Below are positions 42,887 to 52,471 of a stretch of DNA of 53,591 bases, in pieces (position 1 is the first letter of the stretch; each line of letters opens with the position of its first letter). The DNA is from an uncultured Pelagibacteraceae bacterium (GTDB lineage Bacteria; Pseudomonadota; Alphaproteobacteria; Pelagibacterales; Pelagibacteraceae), in contig CACJNV010000008.1 of NCBI GenBank assembly GCA_902594865.1, forward strand, positions 1-53,591, written 5' to 3'. A program made the translations under genes and the position numbers. Below the pieces are notes generated by a model, which saw only the letters and a list, made by a program, of their open reading frames with translations, was not told the DNA's origin and did no database searches.

Positions 42887-44497
42887 TTATTCTGTAGTTT
42901 TGTATTTACTATTATTAATTATAAATACAAATAAAATTGGAAGAATTAATGTTAAAAGTGTTACAAAAATTAACAGTATTCCAAGCTCAGAATAATCTGC
43001 TGTTGTTTGTATTTCGCCAGAAACTTTATCCTTAACCTCTCTTGTTACAGTAAATATTTCATTTAAATATTTTGTTCCTAGCGCACTCGCTGATAGTGCT
43101 AGATTTGTAAAAGATGCAAAAACTGCAAAAAAGGTTGCCTTTAAATGTGCTGGAGCATTTTTTGCTATCCAAGCTAATAGAGGTATCATTGATACTTGGC
43201 CAAGCGGAGACTCCAATGCTGTATTAATTAATGCAATAAACTTAGCATCAACTACTCCACCAGTTAACGAAGCTGTCCAGTTATGAAAACCATAATACAT
43301 TCCAACACTTGGTAAAAACAAAATCGCACCCGCAATACTTAAAACTACAATTATTTTAGCAATTGAATTATTTGCCATAAAAGGTCTTAATAAAACAATA
43401 CCAGCTAATGTTAAAATTGATGCTAATAATGATAGAACAGAAAAAAACTGCTCATTAAATCCTAGTTCATCAATTTCGAACCACGTTAAACCAGGGCCAG
43501 GACCTGGCATGGCTCTAAATATAAATATTATTACTGCTGTACCTACAATTGTTAATCTTAGTTCCTGAGGTAATTCCTTAATAAGTTTAAACATTAAAAA
43601 CAAAATGATTATAACTGAGCCTATAAAAACAATTTCTTGTGCAAACGGAACCTTAAAGGAACCAATAGACAATGTGAAAATAACAAAAACTAAACTTCCT
43701 CCTAATATCCACCAGTTTATTTTTGTTTTTTCGTTACCTCTTTCATCTTTAAATTCTAGACCTTTAGATTTTAAAGATCGTATTTTTTTATATCTTAAAT
43801 AATTTGCTAAAATTACACCTATTATAGAAACTAAAGGTATTACAAGAGCATAAATGTAGATAGTTCCATATAAATTTATCTTATCGGCCTGCTCAAGGCT
43901 TTCCACATCCCTAAACAAAATTACATTAACTAATGCAACAAGTACTGTACCGCCAATAATTGCAAACCTTCCAAGTGTCTGCATTGTTGTATGCATTATT
44001 TTTATTTGATCTTTAGAATAGTCATTTCCTGTTTCATCAACCAAAGGAACTGCTTCAACTGTCATAGCATCGGCTACAACATCCTGAACCACATAACCAA
44101 CTGGAGCTAAAATCACACTTATCACAAACCATGTTTCTACCGAAAATACCTGGGACATATCTTCAGTATGAATAATCAATCCATACATAATTAGTAAACT
44201 AAGAGCTATCAATGAAGCTCCAAAGTAGACCATGTAATTTTTTCTCTCCCAGATTAAATCTACTAAATGTCCTAATGGCATTTTTAATGCCCAAGGAATT
44301 CCAGCCCAAAAACCTAGGCCCGCTAAAAATGCTGCTGATAAATTTAAATAATCTTTAACAAAAAATGTACCAACAATACCTGTTAAACCAGAAATACCTG
44401 CAGCCATATAAACCATTAATGGAGGTAAATAAGTCCATTTAAATTGACGACCCAAATCTAAAAATGTGCTGTCTAAAAATTTAATTATTTTGCTCAT
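42887..44497 (-). CDS. MFS-type transporter resembling the folate-biopterin (BT1) family
   Basis: 536 residues with 12 or more transmembrane helices. The N-terminal FVKDYLNLSAAFLAGLGFWA, GIPWALKMPLGHLVDLIW and VVADAMTVEAVPLV segments are like BT1/folate-biopterin permeases, which are longer than ordinary MFS proteins. A pteridine or folate cargo would fit the folate-linked metabolism in the region, but the match is by pattern only. Overlaps the CoA-binding protein gene by 1 bp. Confidence 0.75.
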   Translation of the reverse strand: MSKIIKFLDSTFLDLGRQFKWTYLPPLMVYMAAGISGLTGIVGTFFVKDYLNLSAAFLAGLGFWAGIPWALKMPLGHLVDLIWERKNYMVYFGASLIALSLLIMYGLIIHTEDMSQVFSVETWFVISVILAPVGYVVQDVVADAMTVEAVPLVDETGNDYSKDQIKIMHTTMQTLGRFAIIGGTVLVALVNVILFRDVESLEQADKINLYGTIYIYALVIPLVSIIGVILANYLRYKKIRSLKSKGLEFKDERGNEKTKINWWILGGSLVFVIFTLSIGSFKVPFAQEIVFIGSVIIILFLMFKLIKELPQELRLTIVGTAVIIFIFRAMPGPGPGLTWFEIDELGFNEQFFSVLSLLASILTLAGIVLLRPFMANNSIAKIIVVLSIAGAILFLPSVGMYYGFHNWTASLTGGVVDAKFIALINTALESPLGQVSMIPLLAWIAKNAPAHLKATFFAVFASFTNLALSASALGTKYLNEIFTVTREVKDKVSGEIQTTADYSELGILLIFVTLLTLILPILFVFIINNSKYKTTE

Positions 44498-44931
44498 TAG
44501 TCACTTAAAACTGGAAAAGCTTGTCTAACTTTTAAAAAATATTTTTGATATTCCATTTTAGTACATTTGTTTTCAATATACTTAATATCATTTTTTTCCA
44601 TCAATTCTTTTGCCTTTTCGTCTCGTATTCCGAGCTGTAACCATAAAACTTTAGCACCAATTTTAACCGCATCTTCTGCAATAGCATAAACTTCTTTTGA
44701 TGGTCTAAAAACATCTACAATATCAACCCGATCATTAATATCAGATATTTTAGCAAAAACTTCTTCTCCTAAAATTTTTTGACCCTCGGCTCTAGGATTT
44801 ACAGGATAAACTTTAAATCCATATTTTTGCATGTATTTCATAACTATAGCAGATGCTTTTGTTGGATCGTTACTAACTCCTACCATTGCAATTGATTTAT
44901 ATTTAGAAAGAACTTCTTTGATATCACTCAT
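44497..44931 (-). CDS. CoA-binding domain protein (YccU-like)
   Basis: 144 residues, Rossmann-like CoA-binding fold. SIAMVGVSNDPTKASAIVMK near the start and VYPVNPRAEGQKILGEEVF, WLQLGIRDEKAKELM and CTKMEYQ are the YccU pattern. Small stand-alone CoA-binding proteins of this type have no firmly known function. It overlaps the small membrane protein gene by 4 bp in a tight minus-strand operon. Confidence 0.88.
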   Translation of the reverse strand: MSDIKEVLSKYKSIAMVGVSNDPTKASAIVMKYMQKYGFKVYPVNPRAEGQKILGEEVFAKISDINDRVDIVDVFRPSKEVYAIAEDAVKIGAKVLWLQLGIRDEKAKELMEKNDIKYIENKCTKMEYQKYFLKVRQAFPVLSD

Positions 44932-45113
44932 TTATTGTTTTTAATTTGTTCTTCACAAAATATTTTAGCTTCAGGAACTGTCATTGGTTTTTCTAGTTTT
45001 TGACTACCAGCAATACATGCATCTATTGCTCTTTTTTGATTATGATCTTTAAAATTATAAATTACAAACATTGCAACAATAAGAAAAACAACTATTAAAA
45101 TATTCTTTGTCAT
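44928..45113 (-). CDS. Small single-helix membrane-anchored protein
   Basis: 61 residues: one N-terminal hydrophobic helix (about 4-20) followed by a charged periplasmic or cytoplasmic tail with two cysteines (DACIAGSQ and IFCEEQI) likely forming a disulfide. Located with 1-4 bp overlaps between the enoyl-CoA hydratase and CoA-binding genes, which supports that it is a real gene. No family recognised. Confidence 0.68.
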   Translation of the reverse strand: MTKNILIVVFLIVAMFVIYNFKDHNQKRAIDACIAGSQKLEKPMTVPEAKIFCEEQIKNNK

Positions 45114-45892
45114 TATTTATTTTTCCATTTAGGTTTCCTTTTTTCAAGGAATGCAGAAATTCCTTCTTTTGCATCCATTGCCATCATATTAAGGGTCATC
45201 ATTTTGCTTGTATAAGCGTAAGCTTTACTTAATGGCATTTCTAATTGTTTGTAAAAAGCTTGCTTTCCAATTTTTATTGTTAAATTGGATTTAGAAGCAA
45301 TTTTATTTGCTACTTTTAACACTTCGTTGTTTAATTTGGCTTTTGTAAAATTATCATTTATCAACCCTATTTCTTTTGCATAATTTGCATTTATAGGTTC
45401 TCCCGTTAGCAACATTTTCATCATAGGTTTTCGATTTATCTTTCTACTAACAGCAACCATAGGTGTACTACAAAACAAACCAATATTTACACCAGGAGTA
45501 GCAAATAATGCGTCCTTAGTACTGTAAGCTAAATCACAACTTGCAACCAATTGACAGCCAGCTGCAAATGCAGCTCCATGAACTTTAGCAATTACGGGTT
45601 TTCTACCTTCAACAATTTGAAGCATTACTTTTGAACAAAGATTAAATAATTTTAAATATTTATCTCTCTTTTTTAGACCTTTAACTTCTTTTAAATTATG
45701 ACCTGCACTAAATCCTTTACCGGCACCCTCTAATATTATTACTTTAACTTTTTTATCAGCATCTAATTTTTTTAATGCCCTTAATAAATCTGAAAGATTT
45801 TTGAATGATAAAGAGTTATAAGTTTTTGGTTCATCAATAATAATTGATGAAACTTCATTGTTATTTTTTTTAATTTTAATGTTACTAGTCAT
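45113..45892 (-). CDS. Enoyl-CoA hydratase/isomerase (crotonase family)
   Basis: 259 residues. The oxyanion-hole segments are GKGFSAGHNLKEV and VHGAAFAAGCQLVASCDLAY, with PGVNIGLF following. One of the two usual catalytic glutamates appears replaced in the LFCSTPM region, so the reaction is uncertain. Candidate substrates include acryloyl-CoA (hydration to 3-hydroxypropionyl-CoA) given the nearby DMSP lyase, or short-chain acyl-CoAs. It abuts the upstream oxygenase gene directly. Confidence 0.87.
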   Translation of the reverse strand: MTSNIKIKKNNNEVSSIIIDEPKTYNSLSFKNLSDLLRALKKLDADKKVKVIILEGAGKGFSAGHNLKEVKGLKKRDKYLKLFNLCSKVMLQIVEGRKPVIAKVHGAAFAAGCQLVASCDLAYSTKDALFATPGVNIGLFCSTPMVAVSRKINRKPMMKMLLTGEPINANYAKEIGLINDNFTKAKLNNEVLKVANKIASKSNLTIKIGKQAFYKQLEMPLSKAYAYTSKMMTLNMMAMDAKEGISAFLEKRKPKWKNK

Positions 45893-46744
45893 TTAGTCAG
45901 TTAATCCATCGGATCTAGCCTGATTTCTTTCTATATGAATTGGTAAAACTTTGCCATAAATAGCTTTAGAATGTTCTGGAGTGTTTACTCTCCATGGATC
46001 TAAAACATAAGCTGGGATACACATATATCTTGATTTTTGGCCTTCAACTTTTGTTACCCTATGCAAAGTAAATCTACCTTTAAATATTTGCAAATCTCCT
46101 GGCTCTAATTTTAATTGTCTTACTCTTGTTCTATCTCCAGATATAACTTTTTGAACTTCTTCAAAATTTTCATTTCCTGGTTCTCTAATATTTGGACAGT
46201 ACTCAAATACACCACCCTTCTCGGGTTTTTGGATCATTAAACTAAGCGTAAATTCACAACTATCAAAATGCCATGGGAGTACCCCATCTGGTTTCATAAC
46301 ATTATACGCATGACATGCTAAAGGATCTGCCCATCTGTAAATCGGCGAAACACCTAAACAGGCAGATACAAATTTTAAAAGTTCTTCAGTTTCGTAAAGA
46401 TATTTCATTTCAGAGTCTTTTGGAAAACAATCTGAATTTAAATATCCATTATATCTATTCATAAAAGTTCTTTTTGGATGATCTTTTGGTAACGAAGGAT
46501 CGTCCTTCGCATACAAGTATGCATTTATACTTTCTTTAGACATATAAACTTCATCTAATTGTTTTTCTAACTCAGAATTCATTACCTTGAGTGATTTGGG
46601 TAAAATAAAATTTGGAATTGTTGAACAACTATATTGATCAAGTTCTTCTTTACATTTCTTAATTAGATTTTTAATTATTGGTGAATTTAAATCGTATATT
46701 GGATATTTTTTTAAATCTACAATAGTCTTAAGTCTATCGTTCAT
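45893..46744 (-). CDS. Fe(II)/2-oxoglutarate-dependent oxygenase, HalD/BesD-like
   Basis: 283 residues. Iron triad H159 and D161 (PWHFDSCEFTLSLMI) with H228 (TLHRVTKV), and R239 (SRY) for 2-oxoglutarate. The overall pattern resembles the HalD/BesD family of free-amino-acid modifying enzymes. True halogenases replace the aspartate with glycine; here D161 is present, so hydroxylation is expected and not chlorination. Substrate unknown. It lies 6 bp after the nucleotidyltransferase gene. Confidence 0.8.
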   Translation of the reverse strand: MNDRLKTIVDLKKYPIYDLNSPIIKNLIKKCKEELDQYSCSTIPNFILPKSLKVMNSELEKQLDEVYMSKESINAYLYAKDDPSLPKDHPKRTFMNRYNGYLNSDCFPKDSEMKYLYETEELLKFVSACLGVSPIYRWADPLACHAYNVMKPDGVLPWHFDSCEFTLSLMIQKPEKGGVFEYCPNIREPGNENFEEVQKVISGDRTRVRQLKLEPGDLQIFKGRFTLHRVTKVEGQKSRYMCIPAYVLDPWRVNTPEHSKAIYGKVLPIHIERNQARSDGLTD

Positions 46745-46750
46745 TTAAGT

Positions 46751-47125
46751 TTATTTTAACTTTCCCTCTTCTCTCATTTTTGCTCTTATCTTAGTAGCTG
46801 ATATTTTTTGAGTTTCTTCATCCAAAACTATTTCCTCAATTTTATATCCAACTCCCCTACCATAACAAATATTTGTAATATTAGGTACTAACATTATTTT
46901 AAATTGTCCTTCAAACTCAGGATTTAATCTGTCTTCAATATTTTTTTTAACGGTTTCAAAATCAAAAGGATTGTCGTCTACACCCTGTACATCTCTAATT
47001 TGAATACAAACTTGTCCAGTTTTTTTAATAATTTCTTTAAACAAAGTGTAATGTCCATCGTGAAAAGGTTGCCATCTTCCTAACATTTGTGCTGTAGGTT
47101 TTTTGTTATCCCATTGATATTTCAT
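46751..47125 (-). CDS. Small nucleotidyltransferase of the cytidylyl/adenylyltransferase fold
   Basis: 124 residues. MLGRWQPFHDGHYTLF carries the HxGH motif (H22, H25), and ISATKIRAKM near the C-terminus is the second nucleotide-binding motif (ISxTxIR). These enzymes transfer AMP or CMP to a small phosphorylated molecule, as in NMN or pantetheine-phosphate adenylyltransferase, or resemble the ATP-sulfurylase core. The gene lies 31 bp after the DMSP lyase gene. Its specific substrate is not apparent. Confidence 0.8.
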   Translation of the reverse strand: MKYQWDNKKPTAQMLGRWQPFHDGHYTLFKEIIKKTGQVCIQIRDVQGVDDNPFDFETVKKNIEDRLNPEFEGQFKIMLVPNITNICYGRGVGYKIEEIVLDEETQKISATKIRAKMREEGKLK

Positions 47126-47156
47126 TTTATCTCCTTAATTGATTTAGCAATTTATA

Positions 47157-48392
47157 TTAAATATCTTCTAAAGGATGATGGGACATTAATTCAAGTCCAT
47201 TTTCACCAATTAAATACTGTTGTTCGAGTTTTACACCTTCTTTACCACCAACTTTGCCAATATAGCTTTCAATAGTAATAGTCATATTTTTTTGAAAAGT
47301 TCCTCCACGTTCACCTCCATCTGTAGGATATCTAATTGCAGGCCACTCATCACATAAACCAATTCCATGAACCATTACTGAATATCGGTTTGGATAATAT
47401 TCCTCGGGTAATACCCAGGATTTTTCAGTGAACTCCTGAAAAGTTACTCCATCTTTTATTAATCTAGAATTAAAATCTATTTGCTCCATAGCCATTGAGT
47501 ATAATTTCTTTTGTTTCTCATTAAATTTATTGCCTACAACAAAAGCTCTAGAAATATCTGCACAATATCCATAAGGACCAACCATATCGGTATCAAAAGC
47601 AACTATTTCTCCTTGTTGGATAACTTTATTACTACTTTCTTGCATCCATGGATTCGTTCTTTGACCAGAAGATAAAATCCTACACTCAATCCATTCACCT
47701 CCATTTTCAATATTTGTTTTGTGTAAAATTGACCACAATTCATCTTCAGTCATTCCTGGTTTAAGATCAGATCTCATCTTAGATACACCTTTTTCTGCAA
47801 CTTCTATTGCTGCTTTCATACAAGTTAATTCATCAGCTGATTTTATTACTCTTGCTTGTTCTAAAATTAATTTTGCATCTACAACTTCAATACCTTCTTT
47901 ATTTAAAGCTGCAACCGCAGGACCATTTAAAACATCGATTGCAATTTTTTTTGATTTAAAATAATTTTTTGATAAATCTTTAACTTCATTTATCCATTTT
48001 AATAATTGATTGTCTGCTTGATCTCCATTACTAAAATAATCCCATGTAATTGCTGGTCTTATTTCATCAATTAGATTTAAATGCTTCGATAATATTTCAC
48101 AATTAAAATACTCATAAAGAATTGTTGGTCCATTGACCGGTACAAAACAATATCTTGTTAAGTTATGCATATTATAGACACTCATGTTCACAGTATCTAA
48201 AGCATAACGAACATTCACCGGGTCAAATAGAATACAAGCTTCTAAATTGTTTTTTATTAATTCTTTTCTAACCCTATCTAAACGATATGATCTTAATTTA
48301 TCAAAATCAATCTCGTCTTCTCTTAATCTTTTTTTAGTAATAAAATTTTGTCTTGGTTTTATCTCAGGAGCTATTTTTCTACTAAACCTCAT
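47157..48392 (-). CDS. dddP: DMSP lyase DddP (M24 peptidase fold)
   Basis: 411 residues, creatinase N-terminal domain plus pita-bread catalytic domain. Metal ligands D267, D269 and D279 (FDTDMVGPYGYCADI), H342, E375 and E390, and a further aspartate D348 in VHGIGLCDEWPAI. The spacing (D-x-D, 10, D; H-x5-D; E-x14-E) agrees with the iron ligands and catalytic aspartate I remember for characterised DddP enzymes, which cleave dimethylsulfoniopropionate to DMS and acrylate. An Xaa-Pro peptidase is the alternative, but those lack the HGIGLCDEWP aspartate. Overlaps the methyltransferase gene by 4 bp. Confidence 0.87.
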   Translation of the reverse strand: MRFSRKIAPEIKPRQNFITKKRLREDEIDFDKLRSYRLDRVRKELIKNNLEACILFDPVNVRYALDTVNMSVYNMHNLTRYCFVPVNGPTILYEYFNCEILSKHLNLIDEIRPAITWDYFSNGDQADNQLLKWINEVKDLSKNYFKSKKIAIDVLNGPAVAALNKEGIEVVDAKLILEQARVIKSADELTCMKAAIEVAEKGVSKMRSDLKPGMTEDELWSILHKTNIENGGEWIECRILSSGQRTNPWMQESSNKVIQQGEIVAFDTDMVGPYGYCADISRAFVVGNKFNEKQKKLYSMAMEQIDFNSRLIKDGVTFQEFTEKSWVLPEEYYPNRYSVMVHGIGLCDEWPAIRYPTDGGERGGTFQKNMTITIESYIGKVGGKEGVKLEQQYLIGENGLELMSHHPLEDI

Positions 48393-49015
48393 AATACCCT
48401 ATACAAACCTAACCATGCGTTAACATCTTTGCTTGCAATATAGTCAGATTTAAAAAATTCTACTTCTTCCCATTTCTTGCTATCTTTGAGTATATCAATT
48501 TTTTTATCAAAACCATACTCTTCATGAATTCCTTCATTAATCGTGAAGCAAATTAAACCACCTGGTTTTGTTATTCTTATAAATTCATCTAATGCATTTG
48601 GTTTTACATGCCCAAAAGTAAATGTTCCAACACACATAACTCCACCATAAAAGTTGTCCTCAACTTCTATTGGTTTATTTAAATCAACTTTTACTAATTT
48701 TTGATAAAGGTCTTTTGGTACAGTATCTAATAAAGTTTGAGATAAATCGGCTCCATGAAAATTTTTGAACCCATATTTTTTTAACTCAACTCCAACTAGA
48801 CCTGTTCCACAGCCTGCATCAAAGATTAGTGTATCTTTATTATTTTCGTGCTTATTGAAAGTTGCTACGGTTTCCTTTGGGCCTGTATAGTTCCAATCAA
48901 CCATATCTTTATTATACTTATCTTTATCTCCCCACTCGTCGTAGTACTTCATGACTTCATCGGTGGTTTTAAGTTTATAAATTGGAATTTTGTTTCCAAC
49001 GTCTTTTTGTGCCAT
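48389..49015 (-). CDS. SAM-dependent class I methyltransferase
   Basis: 208 residues. Motif I LIFDAGCGTGLVGVELKKYG (near 65-84) followed by HGADLSQTLLD, and motif IV/VI-like GGLICFTINEGIH, in a Rossmann-type methyltransferase core. Fused by overlap (1 bp and 4 bp) between the second dimethylglycine-dehydrogenase-like gene and dddP. It may methylate or demethylate an osmolyte-related compound, but no substrate can be read. Confidence 0.88.
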   Translation of the reverse strand: MAQKDVGNKIPIYKLKTTDEVMKYYDEWGDKDKYNKDMVDWNYTGPKETVATFNKHENNKDTLIFDAGCGTGLVGVELKKYGFKNFHGADLSQTLLDTVPKDLYQKLVKVDLNKPIEVEDNFYGGVMCVGTFTFGHVKPNALDEFIRITKPGGLICFTINEGIHEEYGFDKKIDILKDSKKWEEVEFFKSDYIASKDVNAWLGLYRVL

Positions 49016-51420
49016 TAGCTTCTCATTTTTTGACCACTTGGATCATAAAGTGGTTCTTTAATAATTGAGCAATTAAATAAATCTCCATTTATCTCTACTT
49101 GAACTTTATTTTCAGATTTAATTTTATCCTGATCAACAAAAGTAAAAGCAACACTTTTATTTACAAAATGTGCAAAACCACCTGAAGTAACGTAACCTAT
49201 ACTTTGATCTCCATTCATAACAGCCTCGTTATTTGTTACATCAATATCGTTGGTTTCTACAATTAAAGGTATAAGTTTGTTTGAAGAGATTTCCTTTTGC
49301 GCACTTTCTTTACCAATAAACTCTTTATCCCAATTAATAAAAGCATCTAAACCTGTCTCTTTTGCGGTAAAATCTGGTCTATAATCTAAAGTCCAAGCTC
49401 CCCAATTTTTCTCCAATCTCATTGACATTAATGCTCTTCCACCAAAAGGTTTAATATTAAATTCTTTACCAGCTTTCATTAATTCTTCGTAAAGTTTTAA
49501 TTGATAGTGAGGTGCTACATAAATTTCATATCCAAGTTCGCCAGTAAATGAAATTCTATTTATTATTGCTGGAACTCCCCCAACAAACATTCTTCTAGAA
49601 TCTCTAAATTTAAATTTTTCATTTGAAACATCATCTCTTACAATTTTTTCTAAAACTTTCCTTGAGTTAGGTCCTGCAATAGACAAACCATGATACTCAT
49701 CAGATCTATTGGAATAACTTAAATTAAATTTATCTAAATGACTCTCAAACCAACGTCTATGCATTTCTTGAGCAGCGCCAGATCCAAATACCATAAATTC
49801 ATTCTCATCTAAACAAGCAACAGTTAAATCACCACATAACTTTCCTCTATAGGATAACATTGGTGATAAAGATATTCTTCCAGGTTTTGGAAGTTTTCCG
49901 GCCATTATGTGATCTAAAAATTTTTTAGCATCAGGACCTTTGAATTCATGTTTTGAAAAATTTGCAACTTCAATCAAACCAACATTTTCTCTAACATTAA
50001 TAACTTCTTTTGATACATAATCATGAGATCTTGATCTTTTTATTGTTGGTTCCTCATGAGCATCTTCTTTATTATTTGCAAACCACAAAACATTTTCCAA
50101 TCCAAAACTATCTCCCATAACAGCACCCTGGTTTACAAAACGATCATAAAGTGCAGTAGTTTTTTGTTTTCTTCCTTTTGGTAAAGTTTCATTTGGAAAA
50201 GTCATAATAAATCTTCTCTCATAATTTTCTGAAGACTTTATTGTTCCATATTGGGGTGATGCATAATCTCCAAAACGAGCAACATCCATTGCCCAAACAT
50301 CAATTGAAGGTTCTCCATCAATAATCCATTCAGCAATACATTTTCCAACACCACCACCTTGACAGAAACCAGCCATAACACCAACTGCAACCCAATAATT
50401 TTTCATTCCTGGAACTGGGCCAATCAGAGGACTTCCATCTGGACCAAAAGTAAAAGGTCCATTAACTATATTTTTAATACCTGCACGTTCTAGCGCTGGC
50501 ATTCTTTCAAAACCAATTGCCAGTCTATCTTCGATATTATCTAACTTTGGCTCAAGTAACTCATGACCAAAATTCATTGGTGTACCTTCTACTTTCCAAG
50601 GTGTTGATTTTGGCTCATAGGTTCCAAGCAACATTCCCTTTCCTTCTTGTCTAAAGTAAATATTTCCCTCAAAATCCGTTCCTATAGGCAATCTTTGATC
50701 ACCCATTGCTTCAATTTCTGGAATAGGTTCAGTGATTAAATAATGATGCTCCATTGGTTGTACTGGAAGATTAATCCCAGCTAGTTGGCCAACTTCTCTT
50801 GCCCACAAACCACCCGCATTAATTACTATTTCAGCATTGATGTTTCCTTTGTCAGTAAATACTTCCCATGACCCATCTTTTTTTTGTTTCGTATCTTTAA
50901 CAACAGTATGAGTGTAATATTTTCCACCGTGAACTTTTGCAGCTTTTGCAAAAGCATAAGTAACTCCTGATGGATCAACTTCACCATCAATAGGATCCCA
51001 TAATGCTAATAAATATCTAGATGGATCAATTAAAGGATGTTTTTTTTTCACTTCCTCTAAAGAAATAAATTCTTGGTCAAGCCCCATGTATCTAGCTTTT
51101 GATCTTTCCCTCTTTAAATAATCGGCCCAAACTTCATTTGATGCTAAATAAAAACCTCCGCTAGGTTTAAATCCAGTTGAGTGACCAGATTCTTTTTCAA
51201 TCTCTTGATATAAACCTATTGTGTAAGCCATCATCCTAGAAATATTAGGGTCAGAGGAAATTACATGAACATTTCCTGCAGCATGCCACGAAGAACCTGA
51301 TGTTAATTCATTTCTCTCAAGTAAAATACAATCCTTTAATCCAAATTTAGATAAATGGTAGAGAATAGAACACCCAACTACTCCTCCACCTATGATTACT
51401 ACTTTGGCATGCTTTTCCAT
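49015..51420 (-). CDS. Dimethylglycine/sarcosine dehydrogenase-like flavoprotein, copy 2
   Basis: 801 residues, same architecture as the copy at 39370: FAD domain with VVIIGGGVVGCSILYHLS and H46 in SGSSWHAAGN, then a GcvT-like folate half (NVRENVGLIEVANFSKHEF, ISFTGELGYEIYVAPHY, FGGRALMSMRLEKNWG). The two are clearly paralogues but differ in many places, so they probably act on different methylated amines, for example dimethylglycine and sarcosine. It overlaps bhmT by 1 bp, linking it to betaine demethylation. Confidence 0.92.
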   Translation of the reverse strand: MEKHAKVVIIGGGVVGCSILYHLSKFGLKDCILLERNELTSGSSWHAAGNVHVISSDPNISRMMAYTIGLYQEIEKESGHSTGFKPSGGFYLASNEVWADYLKRERSKARYMGLDQEFISLEEVKKKHPLIDPSRYLLALWDPIDGEVDPSGVTYAFAKAAKVHGGKYYTHTVVKDTKQKKDGSWEVFTDKGNINAEIVINAGGLWAREVGQLAGINLPVQPMEHHYLITEPIPEIEAMGDQRLPIGTDFEGNIYFRQEGKGMLLGTYEPKSTPWKVEGTPMNFGHELLEPKLDNIEDRLAIGFERMPALERAGIKNIVNGPFTFGPDGSPLIGPVPGMKNYWVAVGVMAGFCQGGGVGKCIAEWIIDGEPSIDVWAMDVARFGDYASPQYGTIKSSENYERRFIMTFPNETLPKGRKQKTTALYDRFVNQGAVMGDSFGLENVLWFANNKEDAHEEPTIKRSRSHDYVSKEVINVRENVGLIEVANFSKHEFKGPDAKKFLDHIMAGKLPKPGRISLSPMLSYRGKLCGDLTVACLDENEFMVFGSGAAQEMHRRWFESHLDKFNLSYSNRSDEYHGLSIAGPNSRKVLEKIVRDDVSNEKFKFRDSRRMFVGGVPAIINRISFTGELGYEIYVAPHYQLKLYEELMKAGKEFNIKPFGGRALMSMRLEKNWGAWTLDYRPDFTAKETGLDAFINWDKEFIGKESAQKEISSNKLIPLIVETNDIDVTNNEAVMNGDQSIGYVTSGGFAHFVNKSVAFTFVDQDKIKSENKVQVEINGDLFNCSIIKEPLYDPSGQKMRS

Positions 51421-52460
51421 TAATATTTAATTTCCTTGTTTACTTTTTTCAAAGATTTGTCAGTACCGTGATGAAAATGTTTACTCATGTCAGGCATGTA
51501 TTTCATTGAAATTGGTTTCTTTCCAATCGCAACTGACATTTCTCTAACGTGGTGAGCTTCAGCACCACAACATATACCAATAAAATTTATTTTATTTTTT
51601 ACACAATCTTTTGCAAATTCTGCCATTTCAAATCTGTTACAAAATAAGTTATCTAAAGCAACTGGAAATGCATTTCCACCTGGAATACAGTCACATCCAT
51701 GATCAGTGATATTCAAGAAACCAGGTTCTTCTTCAGTAGTTCTATAAGGAACAGGAAGTCCTGATACATGGCATGAAACTTTATCTCTAACTTTTTTTAA
51801 AAGTTTCATTGTCATCTCGGGTCCTCTGTAACAATTTAATCCAACGACATCAGCGCCTAAATCCTCCATCATCTTACATGCATCCTCAGCACTATGACCT
51901 TCTCTAGTTTTATCCCCTCTAGGGATTGCAAAATTACAAACTGCAATAAGTCCAGCATCTTTAATTGCTTTTAATGCAATTTTCATTTCGTCAGTCCAAC
52001 TTATTGTTTCAGCAATAACAAAATCAACACCAGCTTCTTTTGCCCAAGCTACTTGTTCTTCATACATTTGTTGACACTGTTTATGAGTATTTGCATCACC
52101 AGGATCAAATACATTGGTGTTTGCTACATCTCCACAAACCATCAAATCTAAATCTTTGAACTCGGCAGCAGCATCCTTTGCAATTTTAAGAGCACCTTTT
52201 TGCATCGGTTCTAACAAGTGTTCTTTGCCAATTATTCTCAACTTTTCTCTATGACCATAATAAGTAAATGCCTGAACAACATCTGAACCAGCTCTAATAA
52301 ATTCTCGATGTAATTGAGTTACTACCTCTGGATGTTCTAAAACCACTTCTGGAACAAATGGACCTGCTGAAAGATAACCTCTTCTTTCCATTGCAAAAAG
52401 ATAGCCTTCTGCACACATTATTGGACCTTCATTTAATCTTGTAATTAGATCTTTTTTCAT
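51420..52460 (-). CDS. bhmT: Betaine-homocysteine S-methyltransferase
   Basis: 346 residues. Zinc-binding cysteines C210 (GLNCYRGPE) and C297/C298 (IGICCGAEAHHVR) are present, with AGSDVVQAFTYYG and VCGDVANTNVFDPGD upstream. The protein moves a methyl group from glycine betaine to homocysteine, making dimethylglycine and methionine. Dimethylglycine is the substrate expected for the next gene. It is 11 bp from the Rieske gene, in the same operon. Confidence 0.94.
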   Translation of the reverse strand: MKKDLITRLNEGPIMCAEGYLFAMERRGYLSAGPFVPEVVLEHPEVVTQLHREFIRAGSDVVQAFTYYGHREKLRIIGKEHLLEPMQKGALKIAKDAAAEFKDLDLMVCGDVANTNVFDPGDANTHKQCQQMYEEQVAWAKEAGVDFVIAETISWTDEMKIALKAIKDAGLIAVCNFAIPRGDKTREGHSAEDACKMMEDLGADVVGLNCYRGPEMTMKLLKKVRDKVSCHVSGLPVPYRTTEEEPGFLNITDHGCDCIPGGNAFPVALDNLFCNRFEMAEFAKDCVKNKINFIGICCGAEAHHVREMSVAIGKKPISMKYMPDMSKHFHHGTDKSLKKVNKEIKY

Positions 52461-52471
52461 AATTTACACTC

